Source: Albugo candida (Eukaryota; Oomycota; Peronosporomycetes; Albuginales; Albuginaceae). From it: DNA of 64,000 nucleotides. Under the pieces are notes generated by a model. That model was given only the letters and a program-made list of their open reading frames with translations. It searched no databases and was not told where the DNA came from. Below are positions 10,503 to 23,024 of this stretch, in pieces. The translations under genes were made by a program, and so were the position numbers. The stretch spans positions 182,206 through 246,205 of the forward strand of contig CAJNAR010000022.1 in assembly GCA_905220665.1 (NCBI GenBank). Reading direction: 5' to 3'. Numbering within the stretch: the stretch's first letter is position 1; every line of letters begins with the position of its first letter.

Positions 10503-12386
10503 ATTTGGATCAACATTGTTTTACTCGTTCTTGTTGGCCATCACCAGATACTCCAAGTCAGCGGATACGTTATTAGCGCAACTATACCGCAGGAATACAT
10601 ACGACTAAGTCGTTGCCGTAAATGTCTTCAGCGCTTCATCTCGAACGCGTTCATTACATATGATTATGGTATTGACCATAAATCAGGATCTCAGCAAAGT
10701 TCATTGCGCATGTACGCAGAAATCGCTAACGACATCCCGTATGACAACATTTCTAAGAGCTGTAATTCTTTCAGCCGCAGTTGTCTCAAATTTACCCTTC
10801 ATGATGAGGCTGTGGCGCACGAAAAATAAAACCTATTATTAAAAGTGATAATGCTTTAGAACAAGCCCAACATACTCACATCAATACGGTGGAGAGAGAG
10901 GTTAGTCCTATTTGGCTTTTTGGTGCTAATTTGGCTGCAGAAAAAACGAAAGATAAAAGCAGCTATGCATCCAAACAAATTCAATCTTCTGGTTCCGATA
11001 CAAATTCAAAAAAAGGAAACATCGAACCGCTGATGCATCTAGTTCAAGTGCCGATAATAGGCTTGGGAGTTCTGAACTTGGATTCCAACAACGCAAGACA
11101 CATTGCTTGATTCTGAAAAAGAATGTGCCAGAATTTCTAATATCTGGTTGCCTTCGCTGCTTGTCTCCTCGTGACGAAGATGATAGATGCTTGGTACTAA
11201 GTACAGACAGAAGTTTGTATCAATGGGCGCTGCGATATACTACAGTCGAAACACCCGAAGTTACAGTACAGAAATGTGGTAGCTCATGTGGTCAGATCGA
11301 ATGGGGATCCGCAGCTGATTGCCGTCTGATTTGTTCTCACCATATCCTTCCTTCCAAAGGTGCTAACTATGAATATGCTAAACTGAAGTTGAGATATGAT
11401 GGCTCACACAAAAAAATGTGCTTCTCATGTGTTCACTTGATCATAAGCTCATTTTATGAGCACATTGAAGAAGATGATACTAGTTCAGTCTTTTTAACAT
11501 CTCAAAGCACCTTACAAGAAAATCTTGAATCCATTCGTCATCAATGTCGCACATCTGAAAAATGCCAAGATGTTCAAAAGGAGAACACTGAATTCCGAAC
11601 AATAGAGTCATCGAATTCTATAAGCGGAGCGCCTCGTATGGAAAAATCGCCAGCTCCATATTACTGCATGCATTACGCGAACTTACTCGAGCGTAGCAAT
11701 GCAAAAAACTGCCACGAATGTATATCCAAAGAGAATTTTGGCATTGTGAAGAAACGTGTTATTCAACCAACGTCTCCCGTAAGTGCTCTTTTGTTCAATT
11801 CCGAAGTGTTACCTGTACAGAGAGTAGCGATCGGGTGTACGAAGATGTGTGATTGGGTAACAGGGCTTTCGAAACCTATGTGTGACTTCTTGCGAAGAAT
11901 AGAGAAAGTCGATCAAGATAGTGGTTTCACAACTTCACAACCAATACTTCCGTTTTCTAAGGCTATCTCATCACTTGCTGATAAATCTGTCGAAAATTCG
12001 GTTTGGTTTTTGCAGTTCGAAAATGGTAATGAACGGTTTACGGTAAATGAATTTAAAGCGGTGATTTTTGCATTGCGGCGGTGAGTAATGCATATGTTGT
12101 ATCAGTCACGTCATGGTATCTCACTACGAGTCGTTTCGATTATAAACACGTGGCAACCATTTGCTACCTGCCTGACATGATTCCAATTACCGGTTACAGG
12201 AACGTGGAAGCGGGCTTCTTTTCACAGCCGTTGAGTTTCCAGTCTATCATGTTATCTCTAGATTTTACACAAGCAAGGCCTCCACAAATTTTAGTGACAG
12301 ATCTAAAAGAAAGATTCGATAGAAGCAGGGCTTTTCGGGCAGCGAATGCAGCTTGGGGGAACGCTGAGCAAAATGAGACGAATTAG
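10503..12386 (+). pseudogene. Cysteine-rich secreted protein family, copy 1 (start codon lost, frameshifted)
   Basis: Compared with the intact relative at 55538-53727, this copy reads ATT where the other two have the ATG start. The coding remnant is broken into pieces: one ending at a TAA at 10827-10829, 10889-11110, 11107-12084 and 12081-12386, in frames 0, 2, 1 and 0. An ATG at 10404 is in frame with the first piece but would bury the signal peptide about 33 residues inside. The cysteine modules are still readable: CLRC at the start of the third piece and CHEC further on, each followed after 38 residues by CxxxC and 10 residues later by another Cys. The 3' end has diverged and is longer than in copies 2 and 3. 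It is older than copy 2 by its larger number of lesions. Confidence 0.8.
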
Positions 12387-12789
12387 AAGCGACACCCGTA
12401 AAATGATTTAATAATTTGCGAGGCAAAACAAAATACAACTTCAGTAACTTATCTAGAATCTTACTGTGTATGACTGATTCAGGTCGAAAATTCTTTATTC
12501 ACGGATGTTCGATATACAAAATATCATAAACTCCATACGCAGCTCGTGACATTCATGCAGATTCTTTGTATAGGTTGCTGTTCGACTCACGAACCTGTTA
12601 GATGCAAGAAAAGAAGTTTCCGAGTCGTTATGAATTTTGGCAATCATTTCAAGTCCCTAAAGCAGCTCAAAACGTTGCGTGAAAATGCCTGTGAGAGATG
12701 ATAATATGCTTTCTCGTTGATAGTACTGTAGTGCAGTAGCCTGAACCACCTCAATACGAGACAGTGTCCAGTGTGTAAATGAAAAAAAG
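12387..12789. other. Spacer between copy 1 and the LINE
   Basis: AT-rich non-coding sequence after the copy-1 pseudogene. A few stretches may be diverged 3' flank of the cysteine-rich family. No gene is seen. Confidence 0.5.
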
Positions 12790-13299
12790 TTAAAAAATGG
12801 TATAAAAGTACCGTGTTTTGTGAATTGGTGTGCGCCACACTAGCTTCAACGTAGCCATCCAACTAGGACTAGGCTCTGAGTTGCACTTGCATTTCGACTT
12901 GCCTGTGCCGTAACCGCAGCAATGATCTTCGACTTCTGAAAAATCCGTCGAATGATCCTTGCGTTTCGAGTTGATGCACACCCTTGCAAGCTGAATGCGC
13001 TCGTCTTAATCGTAACACAGTCTTCAAAAGTACCGAACGTGCCCTAAACGTGGTCTAGATCACGGAAAGTGCTGAAATTGTCGGTGTTGCTGATCACTGA
13101 TCGAAAAAACGACGATATTCCGATCGGTCCAGACAGAGTGCAGCATCACCTCTTGCATTTCAAACCCTAAATCTGATATAATTTGCTGATATTCTTTCCA
13201 TGCCGGCCCTTAATACTGGCACAATTGCACATGCAATATGCGGGCAACGTGGTCAAGAGGAGCGGAACTGATCCCAAGTAGTTGGAACCTCTCTCCATT

Positions 13300-13385
13300 A
13301 TTGTGCCGTGTAATCGCAATCGAGAAAGAGATGCTGATCGGATTTCACTGCCTTACACGAAGGCTGCGTGCACAATATATTGCCG
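13300..13385 (-). pseudogene. LINE C-terminal zinc-knuckle segment
   Basis: In the open frame of the reverse strand a C-x4-C...H-x4-C pattern is read (CTQPSC, then KSDQHLFLDC). This is the usual short Cys/His motif found after reverse transcriptase in LINEs. The same segment is present in the + strand fragment near 41030-41110 (KSDQHIFLKC). Confidence 0.7.
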
Positions 13386-14899
13386 GGCTTAATGTCCTTT
13401 AAGAACCAGAAACGAGATCGAACTGGCAACATCCGAAAAGCCAGAGGAAACTGTTGATTTTTGAAATGTGTACTACAAGTTTTCGAAGATGCCGTGATGT
13501 AGCCATAGAAGTTCCAATCGTTCCAAATCCAGTTCGTCCGATCTCTCCCGTGATGATCAATGTGTCAACATCGGATGGCTCTTGGTTGGTTCGGGAGGTT
13601 TGCAGAAGATCCGTGAAAGTTGACGGCGTGAAATAGATGATAAATAATGAGTCCTCTCCTGCTTTGTACTCCGACATAAAACGATCTGCCACTTGTGTTT
13701 GGTTGGATCAAGTGATGAGACCAATCATCAAGTGGATACGCTGTAGTATCTGAGTGACTTCATTGTAAAGTCGACTCAGCAACTTTTCTTTGGCCATATC
13801 CGATGTGTTCAGCTCTTCGTTGTTGTAATAGCTGGCGACGAAATCTTTCTTCGTTGGCTATGTATCGCTTTCGCGAAAAAAGTCTTGAAGTCTGCGAATC
13901 TCGAAAAGCGTAACAAACGATTTTCGAAGCGTCCGATGTGGTTCTTCAACCATGCCGAGATTGTACCAACACATTTTCGTACTCGTATTACGAGTAGCAG
14001 CATAATTTACTTATTGGTCGCAGTGAATTCACATCGGTTGTTTCATGTAGTTTTGACGGCTTTGTAGAACATTCAAACATGATACTGTAATGCTCCAATC
14101 CATCTGATGCCACATTTTGGACGCGTGTTTCCACCAATTTCCCATGTCGATGTGGTGCGACGGTGAATATATCCATCGGCTTGTGGGGTCCAAAGGAATG
14201 TTGAATAAGGTGTAATAATTCCGTCGAAGCAGTTGTCCAATTCGCAGGAATAATTGTCAACGCATCGGATGCGAACTGCTGAAGGACTCGAATACGTTGT
14301 AGCTTCAGTCGGCGCACATAAAAAGTAACTTGTACTCCATCATCTTGTCGGCGACGATATAAAATGCTTAGTAGGTGGACGTGTTTGGAATCTTTTTTGT
14401 GTTTCCGACCAAGCACAAATCGATTTAATATCGGTTGCCACTGTCGAATAGTCTCTGCTGGTATGCCCATATGCATCGTGTAATGCCACAGACGTGATAA
14501 GATCATCGTTTGCGCAACAGTAGTCGGACACAAACAGTTCCTGCACGTCGAAACCATACACCAAACCCATTATGAAAACGCTTCTCGAGAGCTGAGATAA
14601 CCATCGACTGAGTCGGTGTCTAGCCGAACGGAATCCCCAAATACTTGAACGAAGCCTCCGGACCCAGTATGGTCAAACTAGGAATACGTGGGCACAGCAT
14701 GGTCAATTAGGAATATGTGGACACATCACGGTCCGATTCAACGAGAAAAAAGATGATTTGCTCAAGGTGAGTTTCGCACCAGATCAGTCGCAATAGACTT
14801 GAAAGAGTTCGAGTTGGTCAAAACACCATTTGGTGATCTGAAAGCAATGCCGAATCGTCCGCTAATAATAATCCAGCTGCAACAGTCGTACCATTGATC

Positions 14900-15400
14900 C
14901 AAATTCCATGTTCTTAAATGTTGTGGAAGTAAATATTCGCAAAGGTTCGATCGTCATCAGAAAAAGTAATTCTTAGAGAGGATCGCCTTGTTTCACACCA
15001 CGTTGTGGTGCAATGAACGGTGTGATATTTCCATTAATCATCAACTGCGCCTTCGTGTTATTGCACAAAAGACGAACCCAGTCGATGAAACTTTTTCCAA
15101 GACCCATTTTTTCCAAAACGCGAAACATGTACGTCTATTTGACTCGATCATTCGCCTTCTCCAAGTCGAGAAAGTCGCATGCGCTTCTTTTCCACGATGA
15201 GTAATCAAGTTTTGGATGTCGGTGAGATGTCTAATGTGGTGATACATCGGCTATCCTCGCACAAATGCTTTTTGATCTTGATGGATCAATTATGGTAAAA
15301 AGTGTTGTGATCGATGCGTTCTTTTACTACTTTCGCATCAAAACAAAGTAGTGCGATCGGTCGATAGTTCTCAGGATCACCTCGTGATCCTTTTTTGTAC
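14900..15400 (-). pseudogene. LINE reverse transcriptase remnant
   Basis: Reverse-strand translation in shifting frames gives the conserved RT blocks: DPENYRPIALLCFDAKV near 15370-15320, then WVRLLCNNTKAQLMINGN and PQRGVKQGDPL near 15080-14980. NYRPI and GVKQGDPL are diagnostic of LINE reverse transcriptases. A stop follows directly after GDPL, and other stops and shifts lie between the blocks. Confidence 0.85.
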
Positions 15401-16024
15401 AACAAAGGTGATTGCTGAGTGACGTTGTGATCGAAGCAAGATACCTATTTCCAGCTGATATTCGAACACGATATTTGAACACTCTTCAAACGTTTCCAGA
15501 TCAAGCTTATAGCCTGTAGCTGTCAGTCCATCCATAACTGGAGAAAAACTACTCTGCATGAGCTTGATCGCTTCCACCATCTCGGTCGTACTTAAGCGAG
15601 TTGCGAGACGGTCTTCCTCGTCTGACTCAAGGGAAACTAGAATCTAATTAAGAAGCTTATTCTATTTCTGTGATATAGATCAGATGATTCGGTCTTGAAG
15701 CTATAGAGGGAGCCCATGAAACCACCCCAATTATCCCTAAATTCGTCAATAATTCTCTTGTGCCAGATATCAAGGTGTCACTTTCTTTGATCACATTGTC
15801 GATCGGCACGCGACGACAAAAACTAGCCCGAGAGAAAAAATGCTTAGTTGAGTTGTCCGGATGCTTCACGTGTGATGATCCAAGATTTCATCTTAGTTCT
15901 ATTTGGCATTGTTTCCGACCGAAATTCTGAATTGTTCGATACTCGATTCGGAACAATCACGTGACTCATTCGTGTCTTGAGCGCGATATCGAGATGCCGA
16001 GGCTTCCAAAACACGCTACCTAGA

Positions 16025-16348
16025 CTAAGCATAACCGTGGCTGTCTTGTGAGATGTTTCTCTCATTCCGTTGGAGCTGTTTTGCTACTTTCGTCTTCCAA
16101 CTTTTCCGCAAATTTCCGAGGTTCAAAGTTGTCGGCGACTGTTCGAGCACGAAAATCGCTTGTAGCTGGATCAAGTGGTGTGTTGAATCACCAAATACGA
16201 GATGTGTCGCGGTCGACTCGAAAGTGTTGGAGAGCAATAACTCAAAGAATAGCACTCTTGCCTCGTCCCTCTCCGGTGCATATACACTGTGAATATACAC
16301 CGGTACATCGTGAATGAGAAGACGCAAAAACCAAATAGAGATTGCCAA
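16025..16348 (-). pseudogene. LINE apurinic/apyrimidinic-type endonuclease remnant
   Basis: The reverse frame reads VYIHSVYAPERDEARVLFF and THLVFGD, and after a frame change continues with FNTPLDPATSDF. Together these are the (V)YAP and GDFN blocks of LINE endonucleases, split by a single-base shift. The catalytic region is therefore interrupted. Confidence 0.72.
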
Positions 16349-16956
16349 TACTTCGTTAGATGATTTCTTCAGCTGTCAAATAGCCAGGAAAGTACGAACG
16401 AAGAATTACCATCACACCACCCCTGCGATTTTTTTTTTGAGTTGGATGTAGAACAGCAATGCAGTGGTCATTGACAGTTTGTGCTTATTTTTGAATGTCA
16501 TAATAACTGAGTGGTTTCACTTGGTTGTGTTCGTGGAACTCTATTTCTTGAACACGACAAATGGAGTGTTGTGATAGGACGTGTTTGATAAAATGAAGAC
16601 GATATTTGATGAATTTCATCAACATTCACCCTGAGTTCTGAAATTTTGTTCTACGTTGATATAATTGAGGAGCCTTTAGCATGAACGCTGAACTGGATCA
16701 GCAATCAAATCTCTGTACCATGTTGTATGGAGAGGTGTAGTGTTGCTAAATCTTCCGCGAAAAAGTAAGTTTTGAGAGAGAGCTCGTCGATATCACTGCA
16801 GAGAGCCCCTCATCATTTACCTCCAAACGATTGGGATAAACACTTGATGCCTACCTCTGATCGTGACAACTATAATAGCACATTAATTGGCAACAAGCGA
16901 CAGTGACGTACCAGAATTCACCTCACTGCCTCTTCAGTGAAATATTGACCCAATAG

Positions 16957-17466
16957 TTATTTGTGTAAATAGTGGGGGCAGTACACATGAGTACTGAATT
17001 TATCATGTCGAAAGTTTTCGTTACTCTTGTCAAACATTGCGTCAAGCGTCGATGAAACCTTCCTACCAACATGTCGACTCCATCGTGTCGCAAAATTAAC
17101 ATCTTTATTCAAATCATGAGCAGCGAATGCTTGATTTATAATGAGAAGATACACCACGTCATCTAGTGCACTATGATTCGACTCTATGAACGCAAATATC
17201 ACACCATCTATTGCGATCGGATGATCAAGCGCTGCCCAGATGATTTTTTTCGGGTTGGTGCAGAAAGGCTTTTTGTACCAGCCTGCGCACACGAGGGATG
17301 CATGCATCGGGATTTGCTTCTTGAATGGGATCAAGAAGGATACCACACTTTTTTCGTGGATATCTTTCAAAATACCCTCCCGCGCAACTTCCACACCGAC
17401 TCGAAACAATTCCAGATAAATAACGGGGTTCCAAAGTGTCGTACTCTTTGAAGAAGTACTTTTCAC
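16957..17466 (-). pseudogene. LINE ORF1-region open stretch
   Basis: A 169-residue open stretch on the reverse strand inside the LINE, upstream of the endonuclease. It has no named domain that I recognise. A further relic at 17877-17665 (KIKRPTLAELLESQETLRKD) lies closer to the element's 5' end and looks like the charged helical start of an ORF1 or of the gag-like part. By position these would be the nucleic-acid-binding ORF1. Confidence 0.45.
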
Positions 17467-18164
17467 CCAGTACGGTGACCGATTGACAGTTCACTGTTCA
17501 CACGCGTCGGTGGACACAACCGTCACTCTCAAATATCCCCTCCTCTAAGCTTAGAAACTTGTCCAATTTGGCGAATCTCTATTAGCGAGGTTAGTAATTT
17601 TTTTCATCGGGAATACGGCCCAATGCCTGACCGGTTTTCGTAATCATCGGAGAAATTACTTTGACTATCTTGAAAGGCCGTGCGGCCTCGATTTGGCGGC
17701 CGAAACTGACCAATACGGATACTCCCCGGCATGTACTTCAGATATTGCATCAATATCTGGAGCTTTCAAATTTGAGAGCTCCCCGCGATATAGAGCTTTA
17801 GCTCTAGCCTTGTCCTTGCGCAAGGTTTCTTGCGACTCAAGGAGCTCTGCCAAAGTGGGACGTTTGATTTTGTCCACACTTCTAGATGTCTTGGCGCCAC
17901 AGAGGTAGTGACCGTACCACAGAGTCCAGGTTTACCCCCATGTACCACCACACAGGGTGATGACCCATCAACAATCATGCAGTCACCCAAGGCCTGGTGA
18001 CTCAAAAGGGTTGCCGCGTCACTACAAGTAGACGCTACAACCCGGGGATGTGTCGAGATGTCGACTTGAACCATTGCTTTATTGACGAAAAGGTTGAAAG
18101 ATGCTGAACAAGGTTGTTCTTCGAGCTGTTTCTACTAGGTTGGCTGGTTACGAAGTGGCTGGGA

Positions 18165-18960
18165 AATTGAGAATTGGTATGGCACACGTACATTGCGAAG
18201 CTTATTTGTTTCGTAATGTTGTCGAGTGCTCAAGCAAGAGAGATTTTGTCTCGCAACCGAGCAGAAGATTTTTGTCGCATTAACAACATGATTTACTTGG
18301 TTTCGTATGTGCAAATATGTATGTGAGAAATCTTGAAAACATTACGCATTTAAACAATTCTCTCCCTTGGATCTGCTTTATGAGATCGAACAGATCTGGA
18401 CGACCCAATTTGGCAATGCCTCTTGATTTCTATCTCGTTTCCTTGTCCATCACGACTGCTCCAATTTATTGGTCTTTTACCCAATTTTATTCATTGAAAG
18501 CACGATGTGAGCATATGCCATCTTCCACCGAGAATCATCAATGAAAGCCAGTGTAATTCCCGACTTGTAGATTAACGCTTGAGCAGAAAGCATTACAATG
18601 GAACAACGACTCATTACAACGCGATGTACAATGTGGAGAGGATGTTGTTGTGGGATCTTAATACATTTGAGCGTGCAAAGGCAATCGGAGATACCTTCGA
18701 AAGGGGGCTTGGCTCAATCAAGTGGAAGGAATGGACATGAACGCACGCCTTATTAGTATTAAGCAAATAAAAGATAGACTCAGGATTCAGAAGTGAAAAT
18801 GCGCCATGAGTCTGATTGGAATTGCAGATTCATGCGAGTGTGTGTGTCGTATGGTCTGGAAATAGAGAGACGTATCGCTAAAAAGGTTTCATCGTCTTGC
18901 TGTAAAACGATCTGCTCAGGATCCTCGGGACAAGAGAAATTGATCTCCACGTATATCGTG
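18165..18960 (+). pseudogene. FAN1 3'-end duplicate, truncated and decayed
   Basis: Broken frames match the last ~270 residues of FAN1 at 7440-8247. HCEAYLFRNVVE matches HCEGHLFRNVVG, the nucleotides around 18480-18545 match the KALCEYMLSSVEYHQ region, and the 3' end (about 18845-18920) matches the FAN1 segment encoding EERQITKKVSSSRC. Stops and shifts are present throughout. The left edge at about 18080-18165 coincides with the 5' end of the LINE, so the insertion or a linked rearrangement removed the rest. Confidence 0.85.
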
Positions 18961-21177
18961 TTCACTGATGCTGTGAACGGATGAGAATTATTCATTCTTG
19001 AGGAAACAACGTCTGTATCGAAAGATGAAGCCGTCTCTCTGTCTATGAGCCCTTCCATCCATAGCTACTTTCAGAATCGAGGGATAAAGAAAAGGCAATT
19101 AATTCTCAATTGCGTAAATCTGCCACCACTAAGCATCAATGCTTTTAAGTGTAGGTAGATCATCCGGACTTTCAGTTGAAGAATTTGAAGATATTGTACT
19201 ATCCGTGTTTTTCATGTTGATAATCACACGCGTGGGCAAGGGACTCGGCGACGAGAATTTCATTCCAATCATTTTCTTTTTCCAACAGCTAAGAATTTTG
19301 ATTGAAATCCCAAAAGTTTGTCGAGATTCTTGCTTGATTAAGGTATCTGACAATTTAAGCTTTTCGATCAATTTGTATTGGATCTGGAAAGCTGCAGTGC
19401 TGTAATGTTCAACCCGTTCTTTGTAATTATTCGTTTGTTTCGTTTGTCTTAGTAAGCTTAGCTAGCTATCTGAAGCTTTTTTCTTATAGCATGGATATTC
19501 AATTTGCCTGCTTAGACTTCCTTAGCTGGACTTGAAGTCCTGAACCGACGCAGGTCCATTGAAATTTGTTGTATTGAATTGCTTCTCTCTCATGTATTCG
19601 TTACATTGTAATTGCACTTTTATATCCACATAGTTTGATGTCGGTTTCTTAGATATGTCAAATTAGCTAAATATTTTGTCGACCTAACGGGTTTTTGAGC
19701 ACACTGACATGGGTATTGACATTGACATATAATCTTCTTACGCTGAGGTGGGCTCTACCTTTCTCTGAGTCGAGATTTGTTGAAGACCGAAGTACCATTC
19801 GTCGAAGCCATTATTTGAGATGTTGATCAAGGATCATTCTGATTACCTCCATTGTGAATTTTGCATTCATGATTTTCGCCTTTATTTCGTTGTATACCAA
19901 ACAAGACTTGAGCTGGTCACTGGGCATGCAAGGACTCAGATTTATTGGAATGGTGTGCGAGACTTGTGGTGTTCTAATCGACTGATTCACATACTGTTCA
20001 GGCTACGTCATACCTATTGATTAATGTAATGTGGAAACGATTCCGTTTATTAAAGAATATGGCTTGCTCATCATTTTATAGACATAGCCTTGACCGAATC
20101 CTGAATTGCTGCGAATGTATTTGAGCTTCATTGAGATATCTTGACCTCCTCGACCCGTCCATTCGAAATAAGTTGTATGTGTCCAATGAAGCAATTTATT
20201 TTGATATGTGTACGGGGCTAAAAAATTTTTAAAAGCTTCGCCACGCAAATATTTACCGTGTCAGATATATCCGCAATTGTGTGATAGCCCTTGTGTCAGT
20301 TTCGAACCATTTTGAAATGAATAATATCCTACAACAAGGCTTGACGATATTTATCAAGAAGTGCGCGTGGCCAGATAAATTTTGCACAAGATAGTACCGC
20401 AGATTACTGATTACGTAAAATCGAATATAACAAAAGATACGCTGCAACAGAATGGAGTGAAGCGCAAACCCTCATGTGTAAATCAGATAACATAAATAAA
20501 TGTGACTTGCGCAGAATGGGTGGACCCACGCTACCGAACATGAAATCACAGGAGTAGTGGTAAGGTTCCAACTAAAAAGTGGAGTCATTACCGAATTCTC
20601 TGCATGATACTAACGATCAACAAATATGATATATTCGAGCGCATGATAAGAAAACACTGTTAAAAGTTCATAGAATCATTACTTGGGCTAAAACGTCATA
20701 GAAACCTTATCACCAGGACCAATTTCGTTTGATACAAAACATGTTGAATTTTAAGTCATGTCAGCTGATTTAACATGCTGTACAGCATTCTCTAACAGGA
20801 AGCTTCGTTTCGAGTGTTGGTATACGGTGCGAATACCAAGTTAGGTAAGATCTCGTATCGGTCTTGCAAAAAAAAACAGCTTTGCGCTCACAGTGATGCA
20901 GATTCGGTCTCTGTGAATGGAGACACGTTGAACCACGTCAGGCACCGTTGGTGACGCTGTACGCATCATAGTTCAATGAAGGATATACCGACTCTACGCC
21001 ATCATTGGCCTAAAAGCTGTAGTGTATAAAGTTGCTCAATTTGTATGCGAAAAAGCCAAACAGGCAACGGTATACGTCTCGTAAGTACAACGATAGGAAT
21101 CTGATGAACCGTATCGCCTCGTGTGAGTGTATACCAGATAGCTGTAAGACTATAGCGAGGTCAAAATACGTTATACT
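18961..21177. repeat. Non-coding spacer of segmental duplication, copy B
   Basis: About 2.2 kb between the FAN1 remnant and the copy-2 start codon, nearly the same length as the 8248-10502 spacer. The last ~400 bp also match, in reverse complement, the upstream flank of the intact gene near 55540-55930 (for example GAAGCTTCGTTTCGAGTGTTGGTATA near 20800). No gene is supportable. Confidence 0.6.
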
Positions 21178-23024
21178 ATGTGGAGCAATATTGTTCTCCC
21201 CCTCCTTGTTGGCTATCACCAAGTATCGCAAGCCAGCGCATATCGTATCAGCGTGACTTTACCCGATAAATACACACAAATAAGTCGATGTCGTCGCTGC
21301 CTTGAGCGCTTCATGCCGAGAGTAACATTCTCATATGATTATGGTTGTGGTTACTATCAGGGCCAGGATCGATCAAATGTATTGCTGATGTACGCAGACA
21401 TCACAGATGACATCCCGTATGATTACATTAGTCGCAGCTGCAGTAATGATGGAAAAGCATGCTACAAGATGGACGATTCTGTGAACAGGGGGATAGAAAA
21501 CAAGAAACTTGTAAATGTTGTAAAGGAATTATTCATAAAAATTGATCCTGTGCCAGAAGAAGCTCGACACACCGTCTCCAAGATGGAGCGAAAAGGCAGC
21601 ACTACTCGACTTTTTGGTGTTGATTTGGCTGCAGACATATCGAAAAGTGAAAGGAGTGATGCACTGAAAAGAGCTCGACTTTCTGATTTCGATCCGAATC
21701 ACAATACAGAGAAAGATCAAACTGGCGACGCATCTACTAGCGTCGGTATATTTAAATATGGTATCGAACAAAGCACAAAGCACTGCTTATTGCTCAAAAA
21801 CTTTTAGTCCGAATTCTCAGTTCTTGTTTGCCTTCAATGCTTGGATCCCGGTGAGAAAGACGAGAGATATTTGGTATCATTTCCAGACAAAAAGGAGCAT
21901 CGATGGGCGTTACGGTATACGTCAAGTGAAGACCCCAAGAGAACAATGAAGAAATGTGGCAGCTTATGTGGAGATATTACATGGGGATCTCAAGATCATT
22001 GTCTTGCAGCACATATTGACTATAACACTGGTCCATCCAGTGCATTACTTGCCAACGTAGAAACTCTATTAGTGGTGGTGAAATACCGGCATACAGAAAA
22101 GGAGGCTTGCTTGAGATGTGTTCGTCCCATTTTAAAGCCAGTCGTTGAGCATAATGGAGATGATGATATGCATTCTGTCTTCCCAGTATCTCAAGAAGTC
22201 TTTCGCTCGTATTGGTGGAATTTGTTGACTCCATGCTCCAATCATTGCATTGAAGTAAAATCTGAATCACGTCATTTGAGCAAAAGTCTATCTGATTTTT
22301 ACGAGTTAGATTCGCTGAAACCTGAAAGCGGAGATGCTCAATCGGAAGAAGAGTCGACAACGTCCTATTTCTGCATGTATATTTCGAAACGTCCTCCTCG
22401 CAATGTCGAAGGCTGTCTCAATTGTTTGGAGGGAAGCAAGCTTTACAAGTCGCAAAATAATGACGTCTGGGGTACGTCGGATGCAAGTCGTCTCATTATT
22501 TCTCCCAAAGCGTTACGTGTGCAGGAATTAGCTATTGAATGTTCTAAAAGTTGTGGTTGGTTAGCAGGTCTCTCCAAGCCTGTGTGTGACTATTTGCAAA
22601 GGATGGACAAGGTTCATAGAGCCTATTGTACAGAATCGCGACAAGTACAGCCAGAACAGCAGTTCGTCAATGTGATCAAATCACTTCAGGCCGGCCCTTT
22701 TCTTTGGTATTTGCAGTTTGAAACGATGATGCCGATATGAAAATAGCATTCAGAGAGTTGGCCTTTTGCATTGCCGTGGTGACTAATGCGTATGTTGTGT
22801 CCGTTACGTCATGTTACCTCATTGTGAGTCCTTTCAAGTCTGAACATGTGAAAAGCATATGCAACATACCTGATATAATTCGAATCGCCGACCTCATTTA
22901 CGTGGATTCGGGCTCTTTTTCACAGCCATTGAGTTTCCAATCCGTCACGTTATCATTGGGCTTTTCAGAAAATAATACAAAGCAACCTAAAAATCTCAAT
23001 ACGGAACGTCTAAAAATAAAGTGA
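21178..23024 (+). pseudogene. Cysteine-rich secreted protein family, copy 2 (one stop, one frameshift)
   Basis: The start codon and signal peptide (MWSNIVLPLLVGYHQ) are intact and identical over this stretch to the functional copy. Frame 1 runs to a TAG at 21805-21807, where the intact gene has TTG (Leu), and then continues open in the same frame to 22740. Near 22723 one A is missing from a run of four, shifting the frame. The remainder is open at 22737-23024. All cysteine modules are preserved on both sides of the stop. With only two lesions this copy died recently, or is polymorphic, or contains sequence errors. Confidence 0.85.

Larger units (their letters stand above)
12790..18080 (-). 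mobile_element. Degenerate LINE (non-LTR) retrotransposon, near full length
   Basis: Read on the reverse strand this has LINE order: an ORF1-like part (18075-16957), an apurinic-type endonuclease (about 16350-16020), reverse transcriptase (about 15400-14900), and a C-terminal Cys/His knuckle (13385-13300), ending near 12800. Every part carries stops and frameshifts, so it is dead. Its 5' end meets the FAN1 remnant at about 18080. An inverted relative of its 3' end lies at 40.8-41.56 kb. I see no clear target-site duplication. The 3' boundary is set by where similarity to that second copy fades, just before a T-rich tract on the reverse strand (about 12785-12800). Confidence 0.82.

Noticed and set aside
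16048..16317. + strand open frames of about 80-90 codons
   Set aside because: They lie opposite the LINE endonuclease remnant and are shadows of it.
21805..21807. TAG in copy 2 considered as programmed stop readthrough
   Set aside because: A separate frameshift 0.9 kb later also breaks the gene, and the intact relative has a normal Leu codon at this site, so decay is simpler.
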